Source: Paenibacillus ginsengihumi DSM 21568
Lineage (GTDB): Bacteria; Bacillota; Bacilli; Paenibacillales; NBRC-103111
Direction: 5' to 3'
Assembly: GCF_000380965.1 (NCBI RefSeq)
Contig: NZ_KB905578.1
Coordinates: 1-60,620, forward strand
DNA length: 60,620 bases
Positions 54,787 to 60,620 of the stretch are shown here, piece by piece. Position numbers and translations under genes: made by a program. How positions within the stretch are numbered: position 1 is the first letter of the stretch; each line of letters opens with the position of its first letter. Below the pieces are notes generated by a model. That model saw only the letters and a list, made by a program, of their open reading frames with translations, was not told where the DNA came from and did no database searches.

Positions 54787-55542
54787 ATGTTCGGGAAGCG
54801 AAAGCGGGTCGTCGTCTGGCTGTCCAGAAACAGTGTCCTCAAGCTTGCAATGTCCGCCCTGCTCGTCGCATTGACCTTATTCATGTTCACTTACGAGTTG
54901 CCCGCAACGAAAACATGGACCTATTGGACGATGCCTCTCTCCGGCAAGATGATCGCGCTGGACGCAGGCCACGGCGGACCGGACGGCGGCGCCTCGAGCC
55001 GGGAAGGCATCGCTGAAAAGGACATCAATCTGGCGATCGCAAAGCATCTGAGAGATTATTTGCAGCAGGCCGGAGCGCTCGTCACGATGACCCGGGAGGA
55101 GGATAAGGATTTGGCCGCCCCCGAGACCAAGGGCTACAGCCGGAGAAAAACGGAGGATTTGCTGAACCGGGCAGAGCTCATTGCAAAGCAAAATCCCGAT
55201 ATGTATGTGTCGATTCACTTAAACAGCATTCCGTCGGCAAGATGGCGCGGAGCGCAAACCTTCTATTATCCGAACCATCAGGACAGCCCGAATCTGGCTG
55301 CCTTGATTCAGGAAGAAATCAAGAAAAGCTTGAAAAATACAGACCGTGTGGCCATGCAGGTGGATAAGGAGGTTTATCTGCTAAAGACGCTGAAGATGCC
55401 CGGGGCGCTCGTTGAGGTCGGATTCTTGTCCAATCCCGAGGAAGCGCGTCTGCTCAGCGATCCGGCGTATCAGAAAAAGGTCGCGGCCGCGATTTATCAA
55501 GGAATTCTTCGTTATTATGCGGGGGAGAGGGCAAGCCTCTGA
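54787..55542 (+). CDS. cwlD: CwlD, germination-specific N-acetylmuramoyl-L-alanine amidase
   Basis: Needed with PdaA to make muramic-lactam in spore cortex. The 251-residue product has one N-terminal membrane helix (residues about 18-36) and an Amidase_3 domain. Zinc ligands H62 (DAGHGG), E77 and H144 (SIHLNS) and catalytic E210 (ALVEVGFLSN) are present. Its SD is inside the sat terminator, so translation probably needs a transcript that starts inside or after that hairpin; no convincing sigma-E promoter was found. Confidence 0.94.
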   Translation: MFGKRKRVVVWLSRNSVLKLAMSALLVALTLFMFTYELPATKTWTYWTMPLSGKMIALDAGHGGPDGGASSREGIAEKDINLAIAKHLRDYLQQAGALVTMTREEDKDLAAPETKGYSRRKTEDLLNRAELIAKQNPDMYVSIHLNSIPSARWRGAQTFYYPNHQDSPNLAALIQEEIKKSLKNTDRVAMQVDKEVYLLKTLKMPGALVEVGFLSNPEEARLLSDPAYQKKVAAAIYQGILRYYAGERASL

Positions 55543-55550
55543 CGTTTTTA

Positions 55551-55559
55551 TGGTATAAT
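55551..55559 (+). promoter_or_regulatory. Extended -10 promoter ahead of salA
   Basis: TGG-TATAAT (55551-55559) is a consensus extended -10 without a good -35, about 40 bp before the SalA start. Confidence 0.55.
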
Positions 55560-55599
55560 AAGCCTCAGCACGAAACTCAAGAGGCCGAGGTGAGCAACC

Positions 55600-56694
55600 G
55601 TGATAACGAAAGAGCAGCTGCTGGAAGCGATCCGCGATGTGCTTGATCCGGAATATAACCTTCCGCTTACGGAATTGAATTTTATACGGGATATCGTGAT
55701 CAAGGAGGAGAAGATCTCGGCGACAGTTGTCGTATCCCGCGAAGACGAGGCCTACAGAAACCAGCTTCAAGAGCGGCTCGCAGCCGCTTTTCGAAATGCC
55801 GGCGCCAAGGATGTGCATCTTCGGCTGAGAGCGATCTCCGATTATGAACGGAACGAGGCCGCGCGCAAGCTGCAGGAACAGGGGGTGAGCGGCGGCGAGG
55901 GAACCGCTGAGGGGAGCGCTGTGAACGTGCTTGATCCGCAATCGAACGTGCAGTTTATCGCCATCGCCAGCGGCAAGGGCGGCGTCGGCAAATCGACGGT
56001 AACGGTCAATTTGGCCGTAGCCTTGGCCCGGCTCGGCAAGAGAGTCGGGCTGGTGGACGCGGATATATACGGCTTTAGCGTGCCGGATATGATGGGAATC
56101 GAGGAGCGGCCGGAGGTGGTCGGCAACCGGATTATTCCTGTTGAGCGTTTCGGCGTCAAAGTGATTTCCATGGGCTTCTTCGTTCAAGACAACACCCCGG
56201 TGATTTGGCGCGGGCCGATGCTTGGAAAAATGCTCCGAAACTTCTTTCATGAGGTGGAGTGGGGCGAGCTCGACTATATTTTGCTCGACCTGCCGCCGGG
56301 AACGGGGGACGTTGCGCTGGACGTTCACCAGATGATCCCGCAGAGCAAAGAAATCATCGTTACGACGCCTCATGCGACTGCTGCTTTTGTAGCGGCCCGT
56401 GCGGGCGCCATGGCGCTGCACACCGAGCATGAGATTATCGGCGTCGTAGAGAATATGTCCTATTATGCCTGCAGCAAGTGCGGCAACAAAGATTACATAT
56501 TCGGCCGCGGCGGCGGAGCGAAGCTGGCGGAAGAGCTGCACACGAAGCTGCTGGCGCAAATTCCGCTCGGCGTACCGGACAATCACGTCGCAGAGCCGGA
56601 TTATTCTCCATCCGTGTACAAAGCGGATACCGAGACGGGCCGCATTTATCTCGACGTGGCGCGTCAGCTTATCGATGCGGCTCCTGCGCAATAA
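55600..56694 (+). CDS. salA: Mrp/ApbC-type P-loop ATPase (SalA family)
   Basis: Iron-sulfur carrier-type ATPase; in B. subtilis SalA at the same locus also controls scoC expression. The 364-residue product has an N-terminal MIP18/DUF59 domain (1 to about 80), the deviant Walker A GKGGVGKST (125-133), and C291-x-x-C294 which may bind an Fe-S cluster at the dimer interface. GTG 55600 follows GAGGTG by seven bases. A bidirectional-looking terminator separates it from convergent gerD. Confidence 0.93.
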   Translation: MITKEQLLEAIRDVLDPEYNLPLTELNFIRDIVIKEEKISATVVVSREDEAYRNQLQERLAAAFRNAGAKDVHLRLRAISDYERNEAARKLQEQGVSGGEGTAEGSAVNVLDPQSNVQFIAIASGKGGVGKSTVTVNLAVALARLGKRVGLVDADIYGFSVPDMMGIEERPEVVGNRIIPVERFGVKVISMGFFVQDNTPVIWRGPMLGKMLRNFFHEVEWGELDYILLDLPPGTGDVALDVHQMIPQSKEIIVTTPHATAAFVAARAGAMALHTEHEIIGVVENMSYYACSKCGNKDYIFGRGGGAKLAEELHTKLLAQIPLGVPDNHVAEPDYSPSVYKADTETGRIYLDVARQLIDAAPAQ

Positions 56695-56700
56695 ATACCA

Positions 56701-56731
56701 AACACCGGAAGGCTCTCTTCCGGTGTTTTTT
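56701..56731 (+). terminator. Intrinsic terminator after salA
   Basis: AACACCGGAAG (56701-56711) pairs perfectly with CTTCCGGTGTT (56717-56727), followed by T residues. It lies between the convergent salA and gerD. Confidence 0.93.
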
Positions 56732-56766
56732 AGTTCGCGTCTCCGGCCCGCCTGAAAACTTAAGGC

Positions 56767-57465
56767 TTAACTGTTTCCGCCGCTGTCGCTGCCGCCTTCG
56801 CCGCCTCCGCCTCCGCCGTCGCCACCCTGGGAGCCGCCGCCTTGGCCTTCCTTGCCTTGTTTACCTTGCTGTCCGCCCTCTTTCGGCATGGATTCCTCTT
56901 CCAGCACTTTTTTCATCAAATTCATCATCTCCAGGCGAAACAGCGGGCTTTGCAGCGATTCTTGAATGACGGCCTTCATTTGGGTGCGGTATGGAGTAGT
57001 TTTCATCGTTTCGAGCAGCATGCGTTCAAATTCGGGACTTTTCATGGCGTCCATTAGCTGCTTTTGATACTCGGGGTCCTTCATCAGATCTTTATAAATT
57101 TGCTTCGTATCCTTTTGCACGGCCTGGGCGAACTGACCGGCAAACCGGGGGTCGGTAATCATTTTTTGCAAAAAACGATTGTTCGTCGTATCGGTAAGCA
57201 CATCCTTGACAGCCAGCTGCAGCTGCTGCGGATCGCCGGAAGCGAGCAATTGCAGCCTGTCGGCGCCCGTGCCGCTTGCGGCGTAAGTCGCCTCTTGCAC
57301 CGCTTTGCGTCCGTCTTCCGATTTCAATATGTCAAGGACCATCGATTTGGTGTCCTTGTAGCTCATGAGGGCATTGGAGCTGGAAGCGTTGGTGTCCGAA
57401 CCGCAGCCTGCCAGCAAGCCAACGATCGCTACAGCCGGCAAAAGTCCTGTCCAGTTCAATCGCAT
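56767..57465 (-). CDS. gerD: GerD, spore germination lipoprotein
   Basis: GerD clusters nutrient receptors in the spore inner membrane and is needed for fast germination. The 232-residue product has a signal peptide with lipobox LLAGC (C21). Its helical core has repeated KDLMKDPEYQKQLMDAMKSP-like segments (residues about 110-185), and the tail (about 189-232) is very Gly-rich. The gene is on the minus strand. Upstream at 57497-57503 the minus strand has GATACTA, like a sigma-G -10, but the -35 is weak. A gerD copy at this place is usual in Bacillales. Confidence 0.93.
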   Translation of the reverse strand: MRLNWTGLLPAVAIVGLLAGCGSDTNASSSNALMSYKDTKSMVLDILKSEDGRKAVQEATYAASGTGADRLQLLASGDPQQLQLAVKDVLTDTTNNRFLQKMITDPRFAGQFAQAVQKDTKQIYKDLMKDPEYQKQLMDAMKSPEFERMLLETMKTTPYRTQMKAVIQESLQSPLFRLEMMNLMKKVLEEESMPKEGGQQGKQGKEGQGGGSQGGDGGGGGGEGGSDSGGNS

Positions 57466-57611
57466 GGCGCTAAAGGCTCCCTTCTCTTTTTACGGGTAGT
57501 ATCTGTAGCCGAAGAGCGATTTAACACGCCGGGGGTTGGCTTTTTGTTGAGAACGTTGGTACAATTAACTGTTGAGACGAGACGTTAATGAGCCTTGGAG
57601 GTAATTGCAAA

Positions 57612-58202
57612 GTGACGCTGAGAAAATGGTATTATTTGTTCTGGACGACGCTTGTCGTCGGCAGCATCGCTGGGCTGGCGGGGGGCTTGCTGCTTCAATG
57701 GACGGACCATGAAGTTCCTTTGGCCGGCAAGGCGATCGGCTTTAGTATCATAACCATGCTGCTTGGGGGCGCAACGATTAGCGTACTCAGCCAAATGGGG
57801 TTTTTCGCTTATTTGATCGCGCGTTATTTGTTCAAAGGGTTTCTTCGCAAGCGGTGGGTGGAAGATGCGGTACAAGTCATTATGATCGTGATCGTTCTAT
57901 TCGACCTCGTTTATTTGAGACGAACTCCCGATAGCGGCTGGGCGGCCTTTTTTATTCTGCCGATGGTGATGCTCGCGGTCGCCTGGGGCGTAGCCTGGTG
58001 GAAAGTTAAGCTCACGAACGCTTCGGCGCGCATTCCGACTTTATTTTTTATGATTGTAGTCACTGCCATCGAGGCGGTTCCGTCCATTCGCTTGAACAAT
58101 CCGGCGTCCACTTTTTATATGATGGTGCCGCTTCTCGCTTGCAATGCATGGCAGATCTTGATCTTATCCAAAGTGCTGCAAACAGACAAAGAGCCGTTGT
58201 AA
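57612..58202 (+). CDS. kbaA: KbaA, KinB signalling pathway activator
   Basis: A 196-residue membrane protein with about six helices. In B. subtilis KbaA is required for KinB input into the sporulation phosphorelay. The start MTLRKWYYLFWTTLVV and the position between gerD and pdaB match. GTG 57612 is chosen because GGAGGT (57597-57602) is nine bases upstream; ATG 57588 lies before that SD. The stop codon is in the loop of a hairpin. Confidence 0.9.
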   Translation: MTLRKWYYLFWTTLVVGSIAGLAGGLLLQWTDHEVPLAGKAIGFSIITMLLGGATISVLSQMGFFAYLIARYLFKGFLRKRWVEDAVQVIMIVIVLFDLVYLRRTPDSGWAAFFILPMVMLAVAWGVAWWKVKLTNASARIPTLFFMIVVTAIEAVPSIRLNNPASTFYMMVPLLACNAWQILILSKVLQTDKEPL

Positions 58203-58219
58203 CGGCTCTTCCGCTTTTT
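58189..58219. terminator. Bidirectional terminator between kbaA and pdaB
   Basis: AAGAGCCG (58189-58196) pairs with CGGCTCTT (58203-58210); the loop TTGTAA holds the kbaA stop. T-rich sequence follows on both sides. It separates two convergent genes. Confidence 0.7.
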
Positions 58220-58263
58220 CGTATTTCTTTTTGCAGGGAATTAGCTTTAGCGGCTTGGCAAGC

Positions 58264-59031
58264 TTATTGATCCTCCACATGCTGCTTGTCGCTGACCTTG
58301 GTCTGCTTGAGCAGATCGCTCACCGTGACGAATTCGTAGCCTTGTTCGCGCAGCTTGTCGATAATGACCGGCAAAGCCTCGTGCGTCTGTTTGACGGAAT
58401 CGCTCGCATGAAGCAGAACGATATCGCCGGGATGAGCTTGGGAAACGACGCGGTTAACGATCTCTTCCGTGCCGGGATTTTTCCAATCCATGGAATCGGT
58501 GTGCCACTGGATGACGGTATAATGCAGCTCGTTTGCAATGCGCAGCACTCTTTTGTCGAAATCGCCGTTCGGCAACCGCAGCAGGCGCGGAGTTTTGCCG
58601 CTCGTCTCCGTTATGATGCGGTGAGCAGTCTGGATTTGGGTGCGAATTTCTTCATCGCTCAACCCGCTGTAATTGGTATGCTTATGTCCGTGGCTTCCGA
58701 TCTCCCAACCGCCTTTGGCAATTTGCTGCACCAGCTCGGTATGGGTTTGCGCCCAGGGCGATGAGATGAAGAAGGTGGCGTTCTTCACCTTTTTTTCTTC
58801 CAAAATTTTGAGGATCGGTTCCGCCCGCTTGTCCCCCCAGCTGATATCGAATGTCAGTGCGAGCACTTTTTGGTCAGTTGGCACGTTGTATACAGCAGCA
58901 GGCTCATTCAAAGAGAAGACCGATACGTTCTCTCTTTCGGAATAAATGATGCCCGCCGCAAATAGGACCGCTACGAAGATGATCAGCCCTTGCTTCAGTT
59001 TTTTGCCGTTCATGACATAAAAGTAATTCAC
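58264..59031 (-). CDS. pdaB: PdaB-family polysaccharide deacetylase
   Basis: Sporulation protein needed to keep late spores stable in B. subtilis. The 255-residue product has one N-terminal membrane anchor (residues about 14-30) and a NodB domain. Motif 1 is TFDISWG (60-66), where Ile63 replaces the second Asp of active deacetylases; motif 2 has histidines H114, H116 and H118. The Asp change is common in PdaB proteins and questions true deacetylase activity. GTG 59031 is fixed by GGAGG seven bases upstream on the minus strand. A sigma-E-like promoter lies at 59084-59111. Confidence 0.93.
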   Translation of the reverse strand: MNYFYVMNGKKLKQGLIIFVAVLFAAGIIYSERENVSVFSLNEPAAVYNVPTDQKVLALTFDISWGDKRAEPILKILEEKKVKNATFFISSPWAQTHTELVQQIAKGGWEIGSHGHKHTNYSGLSDEEIRTQIQTAHRIITETSGKTPRLLRLPNGDFDKRVLRIANELHYTVIQWHTDSMDWKNPGTEEIVNRVVSQAHPGDIVLLHASDSVKQTHEALPVIIDKLREQGYEFVTVSDLLKQTKVSDKQHVEDQ

Positions 59032-59083
59032 TGGATTGCCTCCTTTTCTTTACGCAAGGCTTGTATAATACCGTTTGTTTCTA

Positions 59084-59111
59084 AATGTATGCATGTACAC
59101 ATGAGATATGC
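59084..59111 (-). promoter_or_regulatory. Sigma-E-like promoter of pdaB
   Basis: On the minus strand GCATATC (59111-59105), 13 bp, and CATACATT (59091-59084) match the sigma-E consensus (-35 KMATATT, -10 CATACANT) almost fully. It is about 53 bp before the pdaB start. Sigma-E control of pdaB is known in B. subtilis. Confidence 0.6.
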
Positions 59112-59138
59112 TTTTAAGTATTGGAGGGATTTCGGAAA

Positions 59139-59750
59139 ATGAAATGGAGTTTGGCCTGGTATCAGCTTAGGCGGATCAAGCATTATATTTTTGCATCGGC
59201 ACTGGTCTTTTTGCTGGGGATTGTGCTGGGCAGCATGTATTCGGAGCAGTTTCAAATGTTTTTGAATGCTCAGATGAGGGCGCTGGACGAGCTGATACGC
59301 TCGACGGAGCACGCGAAAAGCCGGGAATGGGCGTTATTTTGGGTAATCTTCTGGAACAATGCGACGGTTGCTCTGCTCATTATCGCTATGGGCATCTTTT
59401 TCGGCGTATTTCCGCTGTTCGCCTTAATATCCAACGGTTTGCTGCTTGGTTATGTCGCCTCCGCATCGGCTGAGAAAAATTCGCTAGGCTACATGCTCAA
59501 GTCGGTCATCCCGCACGGTATACTCGAACTGCCGGCGATTATTGTCGCGGCGGCCTTTGGCTTGAGGCTTGGCGTGCTCGTGCTTCAGCTGCTCGTGTCG
59601 ATGGTCGTCCCCAAACGGTCGGCTGCCGTACGCGAGGAGTTTCGGCTGTTCATGCGCTCGCTTGTTCCGGTATGCGTTCTTCTTTTGCTCGTATTGCTGG
59701 CCGCGGCGGCGATCGAGAGCACCATTACGTTTTGGCTTGTCCGAAAATAA
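59139..59750 (+). CDS. SpoIIM-family (DUF95) membrane protein
   Basis: A 203-residue protein with about five membrane helices and the DUF95 signature SVIPHGILELPAIIVAAAFG near residue 127. The family includes SpoIIM of the engulfment complex, but many members are general membrane proteins. Similarity to B. subtilis SpoIIM looks distant, so this may be a paralogue and not the engulfment protein. ATG 59139 follows GGAGGG at a slightly long distance. It is divergent from pdaB. Confidence 0.82.
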   Translation: MKWSLAWYQLRRIKHYIFASALVFLLGIVLGSMYSEQFQMFLNAQMRALDELIRSTEHAKSREWALFWVIFWNNATVALLIIAMGIFFGVFPLFALISNGLLLGYVASASAEKNSLGYMLKSVIPHGILELPAIIVAAAFGLRLGVLVLQLLVSMVVPKRSAAVREEFRLFMRSLVPVCVLLLLVLLAAAAIESTITFWLVRK

Positions 59751-59811
59751 AATTTCGAGTCATAAAAATGTAAAAAACTGTGCATAACATAAGCATGTAT
59801 ATGCAAGGATA

Positions 59812-59856
59812 GAGTATGCAGACGATAAGCGCGCTTTTAGCTTAAGGCGCATACTC
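59812..59856 (+). other. Leader hairpin ahead of the orphan small gene
   Basis: GAGTATGC (59812-59819) pairs perfectly with GCATACTC (59849-59856). No T-run follows. It lies 38 bp before the start of the 70-residue gene; a CATAACATA sequence at 59783-59791 looks like a late-sporulation -10 element, but no good -35 is seen. Confidence 0.5.
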
Positions 59857-59893
59857 GTTCTTGTACGCGACTTTGAAAGGAGCGGCTTGTGGG

Positions 59894-60106
59894 ATGCTCG
59901 GTTTTTTATTTAACGACCGCGAATGCAGAGAACTGGATTATGTGCTGCGCAAAGAGCTCGATGAGATGCTGTTCGATCTGAATGACAAACGAATCGACGC
60001 CCATATTAAAGAGGCCATCGAATCCAGGTACAAGGTGATTTTTCGGATGTATGCCCGTTTAGCTTCCCCTAAAGAAATATCTAAATATGCCCGCCATCGA
60101 AATTAA
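59894..60106 (+). CDS. Small hypothetical protein, 70 residues
   Basis: The product starts MLGFLFNDRECRELDYVLRK and is rich in charged residues in an apparently all-helical layout, with a single cysteine and no membrane segment. I do not recognise a family. ATG 59894 is preceded by AAAGGAG (59876-59882), eleven bases away. The open frame upstream to 59861 includes the SD. It lies between a SpoIIM-family gene and the rRNA promoters, alone in its orientation block. Codon use is ordinary. Confidence 0.65.
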   Translation: MLGFLFNDRECRELDYVLRKELDEMLFDLNDKRIDAHIKEAIESRYKVIFRMYARLASPKEISKYARHRN

Positions 60107-60128
60107 CGAGTAAAATCAAAATTGTCTC

Positions 60129-60158
60129 TTGACTTCTAACGATCAACTATGATATTTT
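60129..60158 (+). promoter_or_regulatory. Candidate rRNA promoter P1
   Basis: TTGACT (60129-60134) and TATTTT (60153-60158) are 18 bp apart. The -10 is imperfect. It is the more upstream of two candidate promoters for the rRNA operon. Confidence 0.5.
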
Positions 60159-60226
60159 AGTATTCGTTCGCTTGAGAGATAGGAAGTCGAAAGGCGAACT
60201 GGAAATAAAAAGTTTGAAATTAATAC

Positions 60227-60256
60227 TTGCACTTTGTTAGGCGGATGTGGTATATT
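60227..60256 (+). promoter_or_regulatory. Candidate rRNA promoter P2
   Basis: TTGCAC (60227-60232) and TATATT (60251-60256) are 18 bp apart with an extended -10 TG at 60248-60249. Tandem promoters are typical of rRNA operons. Confidence 0.65.
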
Positions 60257-60334
60257 AAGAAAGTCGCCGCTAAACAAGGTGACGATGAAGTGAGAAGCTG
60301 GAAAGCAGTGATGCGACTGGCTTCGTTGTAGAAC

Positions 60335-60388
60335 TTGTCCTTTGAAAACTGAACAACGAGCAAGTGTTTGTGCGACTTGAAGCAAGTC
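60335..60388 (+). promoter_or_regulatory. rRNA leader with boxA-like element
   Basis: TTGTCCTTTGAAAA (60335-60348) resembles the boxA antitermination signal of pre-rRNA leaders, bound by NusB-S10. A perfect triloop hairpin GACTTG/CAAGTC is at 60374-60388. The stretch 60107-60413 has no gene. Confidence 0.55.
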
Positions 60389-60413
60389 AATGCAATGAGC
60401 TAAATCAACATCC

Positions 60414-60620
60414 TTTTTGGAGAGTTTGATCCTGGCTCAGGACGAACGCTGGCGGCGTGCCTAATACATGCAAGTCGAGCGCTGGATGGTTTCCTTCGGG
60501 GAATTATCCGGAGCGGCGGACGGGTGAGTAACACGTAGGCAACCTGCCCGGAAGACCGGGATAACTACCGGAAACGGTAGCTAATACCGGATAGGTGGCT
60601 TCTTCGCATGGGGGAGCCAA
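60414..60620 (+). rRNA. rrs: 16S ribosomal RNA, 5' part
   Basis: AGAGTTTGATCCTGGCTCAG at 60421-60440 is the universal 16S start region, followed by AACGCTGGCGGCGTGCCTAA and GGACGGGTGAGTAACACGTA. The gene continues past the window edge. The exact mature 5' end is uncertain by a few bases. The V1-V2 sequence fits Paenibacillaceae. Confidence 0.97.

Overview
The window is a near-continuous block of bacterial core genes from an endospore-forming Firmicute, most likely a member of the Paenibacillaceae (Paenibacillus/Cohnella type). The reasons are the gene order (ctsR-mcsA-mcsB-clpC-radA-disA, through sigH, rpoBC and the S10/spc/alpha operons, to gerD-kbaA-pdaB and an rRNA operon), the sporulation genes, a GC content clearly above that of Bacillus subtilis, strong Shine-Dalgarno (SD) sequences, and the 5' end of a 16S rRNA at the right edge. 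No prophage, transposase, CRISPR array, integrase or tRNA gene was found. Almost every gene lies on the + strand; gerD and pdaB are the exceptions. Layout: 1-743 is non-coding and repeat-rich, with four helically phased palindromes, a 35-bp tandem repeat, a perfect hairpin, then the ctsR promoter with an extended CtsR operator and a leader holding four tandem 27-28 bp hairpin units. 744-8139 is the class III heat-shock operon plus radA and disA. 8215-12996 holds pssA, a PIN/TRAM membrane protein, ispD, ispF and gltX. 13026-13434 is a cysteine T-box leader in front of cysE-cysS, followed by mrnC, rlmB, rae1 and sigH. 18470-22688 carries rpmG-secE-nusG, rplK-rplA, the L10 leader with rplJ-rplL, and a methyltransferase gene. 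23042-30264 is rpoB-rpoC. 30361-35163 is the str operon (L7Ae-like protein, rpsL, rpsG, fusA, tuf) with its own strong promoter. 35229-50644 is the S10-spc-alpha supercluster from rpsJ to rplQ. 50663-52615 is truA, then rplM-rpsI with an L13-type leader. 52716-54786 is a sulfate-assimilation pair, cysH-sat. 54787-59750 is a sporulation/germination cluster: cwlD, salA, gerD (-), kbaA, pdaB (-) and a SpoIIM-family gene. 59894-60106 is an orphan 70-residue gene, and 60107-60620 holds rRNA promoters, leader and the start of 16S rRNA. How the parts fit: the left end couples protein quality control (CtsR/McsB/ClpC) with DNA repair and c-di-AMP signalling (RadA, DisA). The middle supplies transcription and translation machinery, with leader RNAs (T-box, L10, L13, probable S10 leader) that tune it to uncharged tRNA-Cys and free ribosomal proteins. 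The right end serves sulfur assimilation and sporulation. No obviously new multi-gene system is present. The best candidates for undescribed biology are non-coding: the phased palindrome array (13-201), the hairpin array in the ctsR leader (531-634), the terminator hairpin that contains the cwlD ribosome-binding site (54732-54786), stem-loops ahead of rpoB and rpoA, and the orphan small gene with a structured leader beside the rRNA operon.
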